DNA of 64,000 nucleotides from UBA2241 sp963777895 (GTDB lineage Bacteria > Actinomycetota > Thermoleophilia > UBA2241): positions 62,001 to 126,000 of the forward strand of contig CAVZSF010000004.1 of assembly GCA_963777895.1 (NCBI GenBank), given 5' to 3'. Shown in pieces: positions 1 through 9,604 of the stretch (position 1 is its first letter; each line of letters opens with the position of its first letter). The notes beneath the pieces were generated by a model. That model made no database searches and was not told the DNA's origin. It saw nothing but the letters and a program-made list of their open reading frames with translations. Made by a program: the position numbers and the translations under genes.

Positions 1-985
1 CGGGCTGGATGAAGGTGCGGTAGACGTAGCGGTTCTTGATGAGGCCCTCGGCGTAGGGGATGCCCGAGGCGGCGGCGTAGCCGATGGCGGCCGGGATGCC
101 GGTGTCGGGCACCGGGACCACGAGGTCGGCCTCGACCGGCGCCTCGAGGTGCAGATGCCGGCCCATCTCCTGACGGACCTGATGGAGGGTGCGCCCGGCC
201 ATGACGGAGTCGGGCCGGGCGAAGTAGATGAACTCGAAGATGCAGAGGGCCGGCCGCGCCCCCTCGAGCTCGACGCGCTCGCTGCGCAGGCCGTGCTCGG
301 CGTCCACGATGACGATCTCGCCGGGCTCGATCTCGCGCACGAACTCGGCGCCGATGATGTCGAGGCCGGCCGTCTCGCTGCTGATGACGGGGTCGCCGTA
401 GTAGCGGCCGAGCACGAGGGGGCGGACGCCGTACGGGTCGCGGAAGCCGACCAGGGCGTCGCCCGAGAGCACGGCCGCCGAGAAGGCGCCGCGGATCTTG
501 GCGACCGCGGTGCGCACGGCGGCGAGCAGGTCGCCGTCGCTGGCATGCGCGATCAGCGCGGTGATGACCTCGGTGTCGGTCGTGCCCGAGAACTTGACCC
601 CTTGCGCGAGCAGCTCGTCGCGCAGCGCGCTTGTGTTCACGAGGTTGCCGTTGTGACCGAGCGCGATCACGTCGCCGTTGCGGGAGCGCACCAGCGGCTG
701 GGAGTTCTGCCAGTGGGACGAGCCCGTCGTGGAGTAGCGCACGTGGCCGATGGCGTGCTGGCCGCTGAGGCTCGTGAGCATGCGTTCGTTGAAGACCTGC
801 GAGACGAGGCCGAGGTCCTTGATGACGGTGACCTGGCGCTCGTCAGAGACGGCGATGCCGGCGCTCTCCTGCCCGCGGTGCTGCAGGGCGTAGAGCCCGA
901 AGTAGGTGAGGCGTGCGACGTCGTGGTCCGGCGCAAAGATGCCGAACACGCCACAGGCGTCACGCGGTCTGGTGTCGTCAGGCAA
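1..985 (-). CDS. purF: Amidophosphoribosyltransferase PurF (3' end outside window)
   Basis: First committed step of purine synthesis: PRPP plus glutamine gives phosphoribosylamine. The minus-strand reading shows the N-terminal nucleophile site DACGVFGIF, where Cys is the glutaminase nucleophile after removal of a short propeptide, followed by LQHRGQESAGIA, GHVRYST, HNGNLVN, TDTEV and RDPYGVRPL, all diagnostic of the Ntn-type glutaminase domain. The reading stays open to base 1, so the phosphoribosyltransferase domain is missing here. The proposed start is TTG at 985, giving an 11-residue propeptide and overlapping the end of purL by 8 bp; no better in-frame start precedes the Cys. It is the last gene of the purS-purQ-purL-purF operon. 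Family call is secure; the start is less certain. Confidence 0.93.
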   Translation of the reverse strand, partial: MPDDTRPRDACGVFGIFAPDHDVARLTYFGLYALQHRGQESAGIAVSDERQVTVIKDLGLVSQVFNERMLTSLSGQHAIGHVRYSTTGSSHWQNSQPLVRSRNGDVIALGHNGNLVNTSALRDELLAQGVKFSGTTDTEVITALIAHASDGDLLAAVRTAVAKIRGAFSAAVLSGDALVGFRDPYGVRPLVLGRYYGDPVISSETAGLDIIGAEFVREIEPGEIVIVDAEHGLRSERVELEGARPALCIFEFIYFARPDSVMAGRTLHQVRQEMGRHLHLEAPVEADLVVPVPDTGIPAAIGYAAASGIPYAEGLIKNRYVYRTFIQP

Positions 986-3275
986 GGCGCTCGGGGAGTG
1001 ACTCGTAGGCGGCGCACAGGGCGCCGACCGGCACGCGGAACAACTCGCTCCCCTCCATGGTACAGCGGAGGTCCCTGCCGGTCACCCGGCCGAGGACCCG
1101 ATGCGGCAGGTCGGCGGCCACATCCTCGAGCTCGGCGAGGCGCTCGGGCGCGACCGTGACGACGACGCGCGACGGGGCCTCGCCGAAGAGGACGAGGTCG
1201 GGCCGCCCGGCGGCGCCCTGCGTGGCGCCGGCGGAGCCGAGCGCCACGTCGGCGCCGCGGAAGCGGCCGTCGCCGGCCGCCTCGGGCTCGACGAAGCGCA
1301 GGCCGCCGTTCACGCCGCTGCCGATGGCGCACTCCGCGAGGGCGACGGCGAGGCCGCCCTCGGCGCAGTCGTGGGCGCTCTTGAGGAGGCGGCGCTTGAT
1401 CGCTTCGCGCAGCGCCGCCTGTAGCGTCTTCTCGAGATCCAGGTCGACGTCGGGGACGCGGCCCTCGACCTTGCCGAAGTGGATCTTCTGGTACTCGGCG
1501 CCGTCCATCCAGGCCGCGTCCTGGCCGAGCAGCACGATCACGTCGCCGTCGTCCTTGAAGGAGTGGTCGACCTGCAGCGAGACGTCGTCGTAGACGCCCA
1601 GCATGCCGACGAGAGGCGTCGGGTAGATCGCCTGGCCGAAGCTCTCGTTGTAGAAGCTGACGTTGCCCGAGACGACGGGCGTGTCGAGCGCCTCGCAGGC
1701 CTCGGCCATGCCCTCGACGGCCTGCTCGAACTGCCAGTAGATCTCGCCCTTCTCGGGGTTGCCGAAGTTGAGGCAGTCGGTGACGGCGACCGGCAGGGCG
1801 CCGGCGCAGCTCAGGTTACGGGCCGCCTCGGCCACCGCCGCCTTGGCGCCGCGATACGGGTCGAGGTAGCAGTGCCGCCCGTTGCAGTCGGTCGCGAAGG
1901 CGATGCCGCGCTTGCCGCCTTTCAGGCGGAGCACGCCGGCATCGCCGCCGGGGATCTGCATGGTGTTGGCCTGGACGATGTAGTCGTACTGCTCCCAGAC
2001 CCAGCGCTTGTCGGCGATGTTGGGCGCGGCGAGCAGCTCCGTGAGCGCCGCGCCCAGTTCGGCCGGCGACGGGTAGGCGGCGTCGCTCACGGCGACGGGG
2101 TCGTCGACGAGGTACGCCGGCTTCACGGACGGGGTGCGGATGACGGGCGCCTCGTCCGCCAGCCGGCGGGCCGGGATGTCGCCGACCATCTCGCCGTGCC
2201 AGTGGATGCGCAGCATCTTCGTGTCGGTGACCTCACCGATCACGGTGCAGTCGAGGTCCCAGCGGTCGCACACCTCACGCACGTCGTCGAGCCGTCCCGG
2301 TTCGACGATGGTGAGCATGCGCTCCTGGCTCTCGCTGATCATGATCTCCCAGGGCTCCATGTCGGCCTCGCGCAGCGGCACGCGGTCGGCGTGGATGTCG
2401 AGGCCGACCATGCCCTTGCTGGCCATCTCCGAGCTGGAGCTGGTGAGGCCTGCCGCGCCGAGGTCCTGCATGCTGACGACGAGCTTGCCGTGCAGGAGCT
2501 CGAGGCAGGCCTCGATGAGCTTCTTCTCGGTGAAGGGGTCGCCGACCTGGACCGACGGGCGCTTCTCTTCGAGCGTCTCGTCGAACTCCTGGCTGGCCAG
2601 CACGCTGGCGCCGCCGATGCCGTCGCGGCCGGTCTTGTTGCCGATGAGCACGACGAGGTTGCCGATGCCGGCCGCCACGGCGCGCACGATCTGGTCGTGG
2701 CGCAGCAGGCCGGCGCACATCGCGTTGACGAGGCAGTTGCCCTCGTAGCTCGGCTCGACGTAGACCTCGCCGCAGACGGTCGGGATGCCGAGGCAGTTGC
2801 CGTAGTGGGCGATGCCGCCGACGACGCCGTCGACAAGGAAGCGCTGGCGTGGCGAGTCGAGCTCGCCGAAGCGCAGCGAGTCGCACGAGACGACGGGTCG
2901 CGCGCCCATGGTGAAGATGTCGCGCACGATGCCGCCGACGCCGGTCGCCGCGCCCTGGAAGGGCTCGACCGCCGACGGGTGGTTGTGGCTCTCGACCTTC
3001 ATCGCCACGGCCCAGCCGTCGCCCACATCGATGATGCCGGCGTTCTCGCCGGGACCCTGGAGGATGCGAGGGCCGCTCGTCGGGAAGCGGCCGAGGATGG
3101 GGCGCGAGTGCTTGTAGCTGCAGTGCTCGCTCCACATCAGCGAGTAGATGGCGAGCTCGACGTACGTCGGCTCGCCCCCCTGGATCTCGCAGATGTGGGC
3201 GTATTCGTCCTCGGTCAAGCCCAGCTTGATAGCGGCAGCGACGTCGGCGCGCCGGTTCACGTACTCGACGCTCAC
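978..3275 (-). CDS. purL: Phosphoribosylformylglycinamidine synthase subunit PurL (small form)
   Basis: Catalytic subunit of the three-part FGAM synthase (PurS, PurQ, PurL), converting FGAR to FGAM with ATP and ammonia delivered by PurQ. About 765 residues, the normal size for the small PurL of Gram-positives and archaea; it lacks the fused glutaminase of the large enterobacterial enzyme. Visible motifs include YVELAIYSLMWSEHCSYKHS near the N-terminus, the substrate loop KVESHNHPSAVEPFQGAATG, GGIVRDIFTMGARP, and a second AIRS-like half with DCLNFGNPEKGEIYWQF and HDCAEGGLAVALAE. The start is GTG at 3275 (VSVEYVNRRAD), sharing GTGA with the purQ stop. The longer open frame running up to 3656 is only purQ read out of frame. 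Confidence 0.97.
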   Translation of the reverse strand: MSVEYVNRRADVAAAIKLGLTEDEYAHICEIQGGEPTYVELAIYSLMWSEHCSYKHSRPILGRFPTSGPRILQGPGENAGIIDVGDGWAVAMKVESHNHPSAVEPFQGAATGVGGIVRDIFTMGARPVVSCDSLRFGELDSPRQRFLVDGVVGGIAHYGNCLGIPTVCGEVYVEPSYEGNCLVNAMCAGLLRHDQIVRAVAAGIGNLVVLIGNKTGRDGIGGASVLASQEFDETLEEKRPSVQVGDPFTEKKLIEACLELLHGKLVVSMQDLGAAGLTSSSSEMASKGMVGLDIHADRVPLREADMEPWEIMISESQERMLTIVEPGRLDDVREVCDRWDLDCTVIGEVTDTKMLRIHWHGEMVGDIPARRLADEAPVIRTPSVKPAYLVDDPVAVSDAAYPSPAELGAALTELLAAPNIADKRWVWEQYDYIVQANTMQIPGGDAGVLRLKGGKRGIAFATDCNGRHCYLDPYRGAKAAVAEAARNLSCAGALPVAVTDCLNFGNPEKGEIYWQFEQAVEGMAEACEALDTPVVSGNVSFYNESFGQAIYPTPLVGMLGVYDDVSLQVDHSFKDDGDVIVLLGQDAAWMDGAEYQKIHFGKVEGRVPDVDLDLEKTLQAALREAIKRRLLKSAHDCAEGGLAVALAECAIGSGVNGGLRFVEPEAAGDGRFRGADVALGSAGATQGAAGRPDLVLFGEAPSRVVVTVAPERLAELEDVAADLPHRVLGRVTGRDLRCTMEGSELFRVPVGALCAAYESLPERLA

Positions 3276-4012
3276 GACGCCACCTCCGCCCGCTTCAGCA
3301 CGCTGCCGATCATCGACTGGAACAGCTTGCGGCCGTCGGTGCCGCCGGCCATCCCGGCCTCCACCGAGTTCTCGGGGTGCGGCATCATGCCGAAGACGTT
3401 GAAGGTCTCGTTGCAGATGCCGGCGATGTTCTCGACGGCGCCGTTCGGGTTCGCTTCCGTCGCCCTCGTGTCCCCGCTCGTATCGGCGTACCGCAGGATG
3501 ATCTGGTCGTTGGCGTTCATGCGCGCGAGGGCCTCCGGGTCGACCGCGTAGTTGCCCTCGTTGTGCTTGACCACGATCCGCAGGAGCTCGCCTTCGCGAC
3601 AGGCGCTGCTGAAGGGCGTGCGGTCGTTCTCGACGCGCAGGTTGACGTAGCGGCACACGAACTTGAGGCCGGTGTTGCGGATGAGGGCTCCCGGCAGGAG
3701 CCCTGCCTCGGTGAGGATCTGGAAGCCGTTGCAGATGCCCATCACGAGGCCGCCGTCCGCGGCGAAGTCCTTCACGGCCTGCATGATGGGGCTGAACCGT
3801 GCGATGGCGCCGCAGCGCAGATAGTCGCCGTAGCTGAAGCCGCCCGGCAGGACGACGGCATCGACGCCCTTCAGGTCGGTGTCCTTGTGCCAGAGGTAGT
3901 CGGCGCTTGCGTCGGGGAAGGTGCTGATGGCGTGGTAGGCGTCGGTGTCGCAGTTGGAGCCGGGGAAGACGACGACCCCGACGCGGGCGCGCTGCTGGCC
4001 AGCGTGTCTCAT
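3272..4012 (-). CDS. purQ: Phosphoribosylformylglycinamidine synthase glutaminase subunit PurQ
   Basis: Class I glutamine amidotransferase that feeds ammonia to PurL. 246 residues. It shows the N-terminal VGVVVFPGSNCDTD, the oxyanion strand VVLPGGFSYGDYLRCGAIA, the nucleophile elbow GICNGFQILTEAGLLPGAL with catalytic Cys, and C-terminal PHPENS carrying the His and Glu of the triad. ATG start at 4012; the gene begins 7 bp after purS ends and overlaps purL by 4 bp, so translation of the three subunits is probably coupled. Confidence 0.97.
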   Translation of the reverse strand: MRHAGQQRARVGVVVFPGSNCDTDAYHAISTFPDASADYLWHKDTDLKGVDAVVLPGGFSYGDYLRCGAIARFSPIMQAVKDFAADGGLVMGICNGFQILTEAGLLPGALIRNTGLKFVCRYVNLRVENDRTPFSSACREGELLRIVVKHNEGNYAVDPEALARMNANDQIILRYADTSGDTRATEANPNGAVENIAGICNETFNVFGMMPHPENSVEAGMAGGTDGRKLFQSMIGSVLKRAEVAS

Positions 4013-4019
4013 CGCAGCG

Positions 4020-4274
4020 TCACCCCTCGTCGAGCTCGAACGTGAAGTCCTCGATGATCGGGTTGGCGAGCAGCTTGCGGCACATGTCGTCGACCTGTGC
4101 CCGCGCCTGCTCGCGCGAGGCGCCCGCTTCGGGGGCGAGCCGGAGCTCGATGAACTTGCCGATGCGTACCCCGCTCACGCCCTCGAAGCCGAGGTTCGGA
4201 AGGGCGCGCTCGACCGTCGCGCCTTGCGGGTCGAGGATGCCTTTCTTCGGCGTGATGTACACGCGGACGTTCAT
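4020..4274 (-). CDS. purS: Phosphoribosylformylglycinamidine synthase subunit PurS
   Basis: Small structural subunit that bridges PurQ and PurL in the FGAM synthase complex. 84 residues, the usual length. Recognised by VYITPKKGILDPQGATVERA at the N-terminus, LGFEGVSGVRIGKFIEL in the middle and LLANPIIEDFTFEL at the end. ATG at 4274 with AGGTGAG upstream. First gene of the purSQLF operon; the roughly 65 bp upstream contain a TACACT hexamer on the minus strand (4314-4319) that could be a -10 element, without a convincing -35. Confidence 0.96.
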   Translation of the reverse strand: MNVRVYITPKKGILDPQGATVERALPNLGFEGVSGVRIGKFIELRLAPEAGASREQARAQVDDMCRKLLANPIIEDFTFELDEG

Positions 4275-4340
4275 CAGCTCACCTGCCGGGGACGAGGGCT
4301 CGGGACAGGGTCGAGTGTACCGGAAAGGGGTGGCGGAAGC

Positions 4341-4390
4341 GCGCCCGTGACGGGCGCGAGAAGGGCCGGGCGGCTCGTGCCGCCCGGCCC
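4341..4390 (-). terminator. Two adjacent GC hairpins, likely terminator of the AhpD-like gene
   Basis: Hairpin one is 4341-4347 with 4351-4357 (7 bp, loop TGA). Hairpin two is 4363-4374 with 4379-4390 (12 bp perfect, loop TCGT). They lie just 3' of the minus-strand gene 4422-4820. There is no clear T-run, as with the other terminators of this window. Confidence 0.65.
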
Positions 4391-4421
4391 CCTCCGGACC
4401 GTCTGGATCGTGCAGCCGGAC

Positions 4422-4820
4422 CTACGCCGCCTGCTCCTCCGCGTGCTCCTGCATGTACTGGCCCATCTCGTCGCTCTGGCGCTTGAACTCGTCGAGGTCC
4501 ATCTGCATCCCGTGCAGGTAGGTGCTGTACCTCGAGGTGTCTGCCGCGAGTCGCGACGCCTCCTCGAGTTGCTGCTCGGTGGCGCCCAGCATGCCTGCCG
4601 CGGCGTGATGGAAGTACGTGCAGTACGGGCAGTGGATGGCGGCTGCGACGCCGAGCCCGATGAGCTGCTTCTCGCGCGCCGTGAGGGCCGTGTCGGTAAG
4701 CTGGAACTGCTTGAACGTCGCCCAGTCGTGCTCGAGGATCTCGTCGGGCATGGATGCGAAGAAGTCGGGCACCATGCCCAGTGTCTGCTTGATGTCCTTC
4801 TCTGTCTCTGATCGGCTCAT
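4422..4820 (-). CDS. AhpD-like / carboxymuconolactone-decarboxylase-family protein
   Basis: 132-residue all-helical protein with the CxxC motif IHCPYCTYFHHAAA (residues about 63-76), the redox pair and downstream His of AhpD-type peroxidases, preceded by LTAREKQLIGLGVAAA, typical of the CMD fold. Probable role is thiol-dependent peroxide or electrophile reduction in the cytoplasm; the actual substrate is unknown. ATG at 4820 with GGAGG 6 nt upstream. It stands alone, bracketed by GC hairpins on both sides. It ends in TAG. Confidence 0.85.
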   Translation of the reverse strand: MSRSETEKDIKQTLGMVPDFFASMPDEILEHDWATFKQFQLTDTALTAREKQLIGLGVAAAIHCPYCTYFHHAAAGMLGATEQQLEEASRLAADTSRYSTYLHGMQMDLDEFKRQSDEMGQYMQEHAEEQAA

Positions 4821-4956
4821 GACCGACCTCCGTGAGGATGGAAAGTGCTGGTACGAGACGGCCTATGCCACGGCGGACGGCAGGCGAATCACAGCGCCGT
4901 GAGGGCCGAGCGCTTCTCGTCGCGGAGGCGGACGCACTGTTCGTCGCGGAGGTGGG

Positions 4957-4988
4957 GAGGGCCGGGCGGCGAGTGCCGCCCGGCCCTC
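4957..4988 (-). terminator. 14-bp perfect GC hairpin, likely terminator of the S9 peptidase gene
   Basis: Bases 4957-4970 pair with 4975-4988 around a GAGT loop. The core GGGCCGGGCGGC is the same as in the hairpin at 4363-4390. It lies 3' of the minus-strand peptidase gene. Confidence 0.65.
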
Positions 4989-5076
4989 CCTCAGACCGTC
5001 AGAGCAGGGCGGCCGGCATGGCCCTCACCCCGACGAAGCAGCCTGGGCTGGTCTCAGCCGTCGCGTGCGATGTACC

Positions 5077-5140
5077 CGACGATGAACTCGACCGTGGGGC
5101 GGCTCAGAGCGCGACGCGCTCGACGATGAACTCGACCGTG
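5077..5140. repeat. 20-bp direct repeat across the 3' end of the peptidase gene
   Basis: The same 20 bases occur at 5077-5096 and 5121-5140, 44 bp apart. The right copy encodes the TVEFIV stretch near the peptidase C-terminus, and the left copy lies just after the stop, so the gene's 3' end appears partly duplicated. Confidence 0.7.
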
Positions 5141-6910
5141 CGCCGGTCGTAGTCGACCCGATGCTCGAGGCCGCTGATCTCGTGGCCTTCGTCGGGGTAC
5201 ACGATGGCCTCGCACTCGCCGCCGTTGGCGCGGATGCGTCGCGCCACTTCGTCGACCTGTCCCGGAGGACAGCGCGGGTCGAGGGCGGCCGCCATGATGA
5301 GGACCGGCGCCGTGATGCGCTCGAGGTGATTGATCGGCGAGTAGTACTCGAGGCGCGCGCGGTCCTCCGGCAGACGGCCGCTGTTCTGCTGGTCCCACCA
5401 CACCAGGTCGTCGCGGACGGCCGGGTCCTCCTGGGCGAAGATGAAGTCGAAGAACGGCACCCCGGCAACACCGCACGCCCAGAGCTCCGGGAACTGGGTG
5501 AGCAGGGCCATCGTGTGGAAGCCGCCCCAGCTGCGACCCGTGCACGCGATGCGGGCCGGGTCGCAGCCGCGCTCGACCAGGAAGGCATGCGCGCCGGCGA
5601 CGTCCTGGATCTCGCCCTGTCCCACGAGGTAGCGGTTGCTGAGCTGCCAGGTGCGGCCGTAGCCGTCGCTGCCGCGGTAGTTGGGGTGCACGACCATGCA
5701 GCCGGCGTCGAGGAAGGCCTCGCGCAGGGGCTCCCACTCGTTGGAGTGATGCCAGGTGGGACCGCCGTGGATGATGACGACGCCGGCGCCGTTGTGCCGG
5801 CGCGGGGCGAAGAAGAGCGCCGGCACCTCCGCCAGCCGGTCGAGGCTGCGGTAGCTCACCTTCTCGGCGTCGGGGAAGGCACAGCAGGCGCCGAGATCGT
5901 CGGGCAGGCCGTTCGTCAGGCGTCTCACGCGGCTGTCGTCCAGTTCCAGCCGATACAGGTCGGTGGGCACGCCCGGCGCGCTGAACACGAGTACGAGCGC
6001 GGTGCCGTCGGGCGTGAAGCGCGGGTGGTAGTGGTTGCCGCGGCCGATCGAGAGCCGCCGCGTCTGACTGGTGGCGAGGTCGAGCAGCTGGAGAACGTTC
6101 TCGCCGCCGGTCTCGGAGACGAAACACCAGGCGGCGGCCGTTCGGCGCCCACACGGGCTGGTGACAGTCGGCTTCGCCGTCGTGGACCCATTCCACGATG
6201 TCGCGCTTCACGTCGTAGAGGCCGATGGCGTAGTGGTCGCCGGCCACGCCGCTGAAGGCGATGAAGGCGCCGTCCGGCGACCAGCGCGGCTCCCAGGCGA
6301 GGACGGCGTGGTCGCCGCCGATCACGCGGGACGCGCCGCTGTCTGCGTCCATGATGGTGACGACGCCGTCCTGTCCCTCGGTGTCGCTGTGGAAGACGAT
6401 CTGCCGCCCGTCCGGCGCCCAGTCCGGCGCCCAGTCGTTGTCGCCGTAGTCCGTCAGCACGCGGATGTCCGCTCCCCCAGGGCTGACGGCGGCCGGCATC
6501 ACGGCCGCTGCGTAGGCCCGCTTGTGGTCCTGGGCGAAGGCGAGTCGGGTCCCGTCCGGGGAGAGGTCGAAGTCGAGCGAGATCGAGAGCTTCGGCGTGT
6601 CGGGCAGGAGGTTCTCGAGGGTGCCGTCGCGCAGGTCGTAGCGGTAGATGTCGAAGCACTCCGAGCCGCGGTCGTCGCGCGAGAAGTAGAGGTAGCGGCC
6701 GTCGGCGGAGTACTTCGGGGCGCCGCACGGGTCGTCGATCTCGACGAGCCGCTGCGGCGCTCCTTCGCCCAGCGCGTCGATCGTGTAGACCTGCCAGTCG
6801 CCGCCCTGGCGCCACTCGAAGGCGATGGTCGTCCCGTCTGGCGAGATCGAGAACGGTCGCCCGTCCGTGGGCAACTCCGGCACCACGGCCAGACGTTCGA
6901 TAAGGGTCAT
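5104..6910 (-). CDS. Prolyl-oligopeptidase-family (S9) peptidase, one frame break
   Basis: Serine peptidase with an N-terminal WD40-like/beta-propeller region (repeated SPDGTTIAF, SPDGTRLAF, APDGRQIVF, SPDGAFIAF, typical PD40 repeats) and a C-terminal alpha/beta-hydrolase domain. Visible catalytic features are HGGPTWHHSNEWEPLREAF, the nucleophile motif GRSWGGFH, the Asp in AAALDPRCP and the His in YPDEGHEI. About 601 residues once joined. The reading changes frame near 6122, where TTT should probably be TT (one extra base); both halves are otherwise intact. ATG at 6910 with GGGAGGAG upstream. Either an indel in the sequence or a recent pseudogene; the former is likelier given many similar breaks in this window. 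Confidence 0.88.
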
Positions 6911-7224
6911 CCCCACGATGCTCCTCCCGCTGCTTGCCCCAGATTCCCGCACGGAAGGATATCCCGTCGAGGCGGCCCAGGCGTAGAGGCGCGTGACGAG
7001 TGACCCGAACGGCTCGGCGTACACCCGGAGGGGGATGACGGGCACCGGATCCGGGTGACGACCGCCGGGCTTTCTCAACCCGAGGGCTGACGACGGCCGC
7101 CGCCCGCCGGCGTAGAGTGGCCCGGCCACGATCGCCAGCGGCGCGAGACTTCCGCAAGGTCCCACCGGCGCTCAGGGCAACCCGGCGACCGCCGGGACGC
7201 CAGCACCGGGACCAGGAGTCACAG

Positions 7225-7977
7225 ATGTCGCGTCGCCCCTCACTAGCGTCACCCCATCTATCCGGCCAAGCCGACCTCGTCGATGCGGGGCCACTCGATC
7301 TCGGCCGGATCTCCGAGATCACGTCCGGGCCTTCCCTTGCCATCACCGCCCCCCACCCCCACCCCTCCCGGGGGGCCGGCGGCCCGCCTCCGCGGGCCGC
7401 CGGCTGGGTCTCGTGCGAGCCGCTCGTCCTGGTCGTCGAGCAGGACGAGCTGCTCGCGCACCTCGCGCGCGAGGCACTGAGCGCCGCCGGCTTCACGCGG
7501 CTGTGCCGCGGGCGGTTCGACGCCCTCGGCGAGCCGGCGGACCCGGCCGGCGATCGTGCCGCCGGCGTCGCCTGTCCGCCTCATCTGCTCGTGGCCGGTC
7601 TCGCCCGCCCCGCCGTCTGCCGTCGCCTTCCCAAGGGGCCGCCGCGGCTGCGTCCTGTAACGGCGGGCTATCTTGCAGCTCGCCCCCTGTCGCTGCTCGC
7701 GCACGCCGCCCACGGATGCACCGACCTGCTGCTCGAGCTGACCGTCGCCGGGGACCGGGCGCGCCTGCGGCCCGTGGAGATCGCATCCGGCGAGGGCGGC
7801 CTCACCACGCGTGAGGCCGACGTCCTCGCCCTGGTGCTCGCCGGGCTGAGCGACCGGCAGATCGCCGGCGAGCTGACCGTCTCGCCGGCGACGGTCCGGT
7901 CCCACGTGCGCTCGCTGCTGCGTCGCCTCGGAGCGGCGGATCGCGCGGAGCTGCGCCGCCGCGACCGCCCCGCGTAG
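7225..7977 (+). CDS. LuxR-type response-regulator-like transcription factor
   Basis: 250 residues. The C-terminal 60 form a LuxR/GerE helix-turn-helix: LTTREADVLALVLAGLSDRQ, then IAGELTVSPATVRSHVRSLL. The middle part starts like a receiver domain (PLVLVVEQDELLAHLAREAL) but lacks a clear phospho-acceptor Asp and Lys, so it may be a degenerate receiver. The first 60 residues are Pro/Gly-rich. ATG at 7225 with AGGAG 7 nt upstream, chosen over an ATG at 7117 lacking such a site. No histidine kinase is adjacent. Target genes unknown; the mttB-like gene follows on the same strand after 164 bp. Confidence 0.75.
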   Translation: MSRRPSLASPHLSGQADLVDAGPLDLGRISEITSGPSLAITAPHPHPSRGAGGPPPRAAGWVSCEPLVLVVEQDELLAHLAREALSAAGFTRLCRGRFDALGEPADPAGDRAAGVACPPHLLVAGLARPAVCRRLPKGPPRLRPVTAGYLAARPLSLLAHAAHGCTDLLLELTVAGDRARLRPVEIASGEGGLTTREADVLALVLAGLSDRQIAGELTVSPATVRSHVRSLLRRLGAADRAELRRRDRPA

Positions 7978-8141
7978 CCTGACTCCGTCTGCGCGGCTCG
8001 CCGCGCGTCCCGTCCAGCTTCGCGCGCCTCCGGCCGCGCTCCCCGTCAGCTTCGCCCAAGTTCCGGGCGTGGCCCTCGACCCTCCTTCTGCTGGATAATC
8101 GGACGGCACGTGCGGGTCTCACCACGAGGAGGGAGCGGCAC

Positions 8142-9575
8142 TTGGAGACGCGACTCGAGGTCCTGTCCCCCGACGAGCAGGCGCAGGTCCACGAACGCAC
8201 GCTCCGGGTGCTCGGCGAGTGCGGCATGCGCGTCGACACAGACGAGGGGCGCCGCCTGCTCAAGGCGGCCGGCGCCCAGGTCGACGAGGGCACGCGCATC
8301 GTCCGCTTCCCGCGCTCGCTGATCGAGCAGGCTCTCGCCGCCTGTCCCAGGCAGTTCTCGCTGGGCGGCCGGCGTGAGGGATGGTCCTTCCCGCTCAACG
8401 CAGGCCGCTTCACGCTGCTCGCCGACGGCGGCGCTACCATGGTGCTCGACCGGCACTCGGGCGAGCGCCGCCCGCCCAACGGCGACGACTGGCGCGAGGC
8501 CACGATCCTGCTGGACGCCTTCGACGACGTCGGCCTCTACTGGTCGATGTGCCAGCATCCCTCGGACATTGAGCGGCCGGACGGCATGGTCGCCTACCTC
8601 TCCGACTTGTTCGCGACGTTCGGCAAGCACGTCCAGGACTCGTTCGGCGACCCGGAGCTGGCGCCCTGGCTCCTGGAGGTCCTCGACATCGTCTTCGGCG
8701 GGCGTGACGAAGTGCGGCGGCGAAACCCCTTCTCCTTCCTCATCACGCCCGCCTCGCCGCTCATCATCGAAGCCGACTACACGGGCACGTGGCTGGCGCT
8801 GCGCGACTGGATGATGCCGGTCGCGATCATGCCGATGCCGCTGATGGGCGCGACGGCGCCGGGCAGCCGCCTGGGGACCGTCCTCACGGCGAACTGCGAG
8901 ACGATAGGCACCCTGACGCTGGTCCAGACCGCGGCCCCGGGGACGCCGGTGATCTACGCACCCGTCCTCGCGACCATGGACCCGCGTAGCGGCCGGTACG
9001 CCGCGGGGGCGATCGAGCAGGCCGTGATGAGCGCCGCCGGCATCGCCATGGCGCGCTTCTACGGCCTGCCTGTGGAGGCGTCCGGCTCGAGCAGCGAGAC
9101 CTACGAACCCGGTATCCAGGCGGCCTACGAGAAGATGGCGCTGGCTCTTGGGGTGACGCTGGCCTGGCCGGACATCCTGGTGGGGCCAGGCCAGCTCGGC
9201 GGCGCGGTGCTGCTGAGCTTCGAGCAGCTCCTCATCGACATCGAGATGTTCCGCATCGCGCGGCAGGCCCACACGGGTCTGCCGGTAGACGGGGAGCGCT
9301 GGCTCGACGATGTGCTGTGCGCCGCGGGGCCGGGCGGGAGCTTCCTGCAGGCACCGTCGACGCGGCGCAACGTCCGGGGCGGCGAATGGCGTCTGACGGA
9401 CTTCGGCGTGCACGACACGTACGAGACGTGGCGGGCGGCCGGGAGTCCGACGGTGATCGACGAAGCGCGGACGCGGATCGATCAGATGCTCGCCGACCAC
9501 CGGCCGCGGGGCTACGACGACGACATGGCGGCCGCCCTGGAGGCACTGCGCCGCAAGGCGGCCGCGGGCGTCTGA
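8142..9575 (+). CDS. MttB-family (trimethylamine methyltransferase-like) protein without pyrrolysine
   Basis: 477 residues of the MttB TIM-barrel family. Recognisable segments are LSPDEQAQVHERTLRVLGECG at the N-terminus, FTLLADGG, the LITPASPL and MPMPLMGATAP strands, and CETIGTLTLVQTAAPGTP. No in-frame TAG occurs, so it belongs to the non-pyrrolysine branch, characterised members of which demethylate quaternary amines such as glycine betaine or carnitine to a corrinoid protein. The substrate here is unknown. Start TTG at 8142 with GAGGAGGGA 8 nt upstream. No corrinoid protein or RamA-like activator adjoins it. The segment of about 160 bp upstream has a GATAAT hexamer (8094-8099) that could be a -10. 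Confidence 0.88.
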   Translation: METRLEVLSPDEQAQVHERTLRVLGECGMRVDTDEGRRLLKAAGAQVDEGTRIVRFPRSLIEQALAACPRQFSLGGRREGWSFPLNAGRFTLLADGGATMVLDRHSGERRPPNGDDWREATILLDAFDDVGLYWSMCQHPSDIERPDGMVAYLSDLFATFGKHVQDSFGDPELAPWLLEVLDIVFGGRDEVRRRNPFSFLITPASPLIIEADYTGTWLALRDWMMPVAIMPMPLMGATAPGSRLGTVLTANCETIGTLTLVQTAAPGTPVIYAPVLATMDPRSGRYAAGAIEQAVMSAAGIAMARFYGLPVEASGSSSETYEPGIQAAYEKMALALGVTLAWPDILVGPGQLGGAVLLSFEQLLIDIEMFRIARQAHTGLPVDGERWLDDVLCAAGPGGSFLQAPSTRRNVRGGEWRLTDFGVHDTYETWRAAGSPTVIDEARTRIDQMLADHRPRGYDDDMAAALEALRRKAAAGV

Positions 9576-9604
9576 CCAGCGGACGGCAGCGGCCCCGAGA
9601 GCTC

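Noticed and set aside
1479..3551. Long plus-strand open frame opposite purL
   Set aside because: It is the antisense of purL; the protein is Ala/Asp/Val/His-rich with no family motifs, as expected in high-GC DNA.
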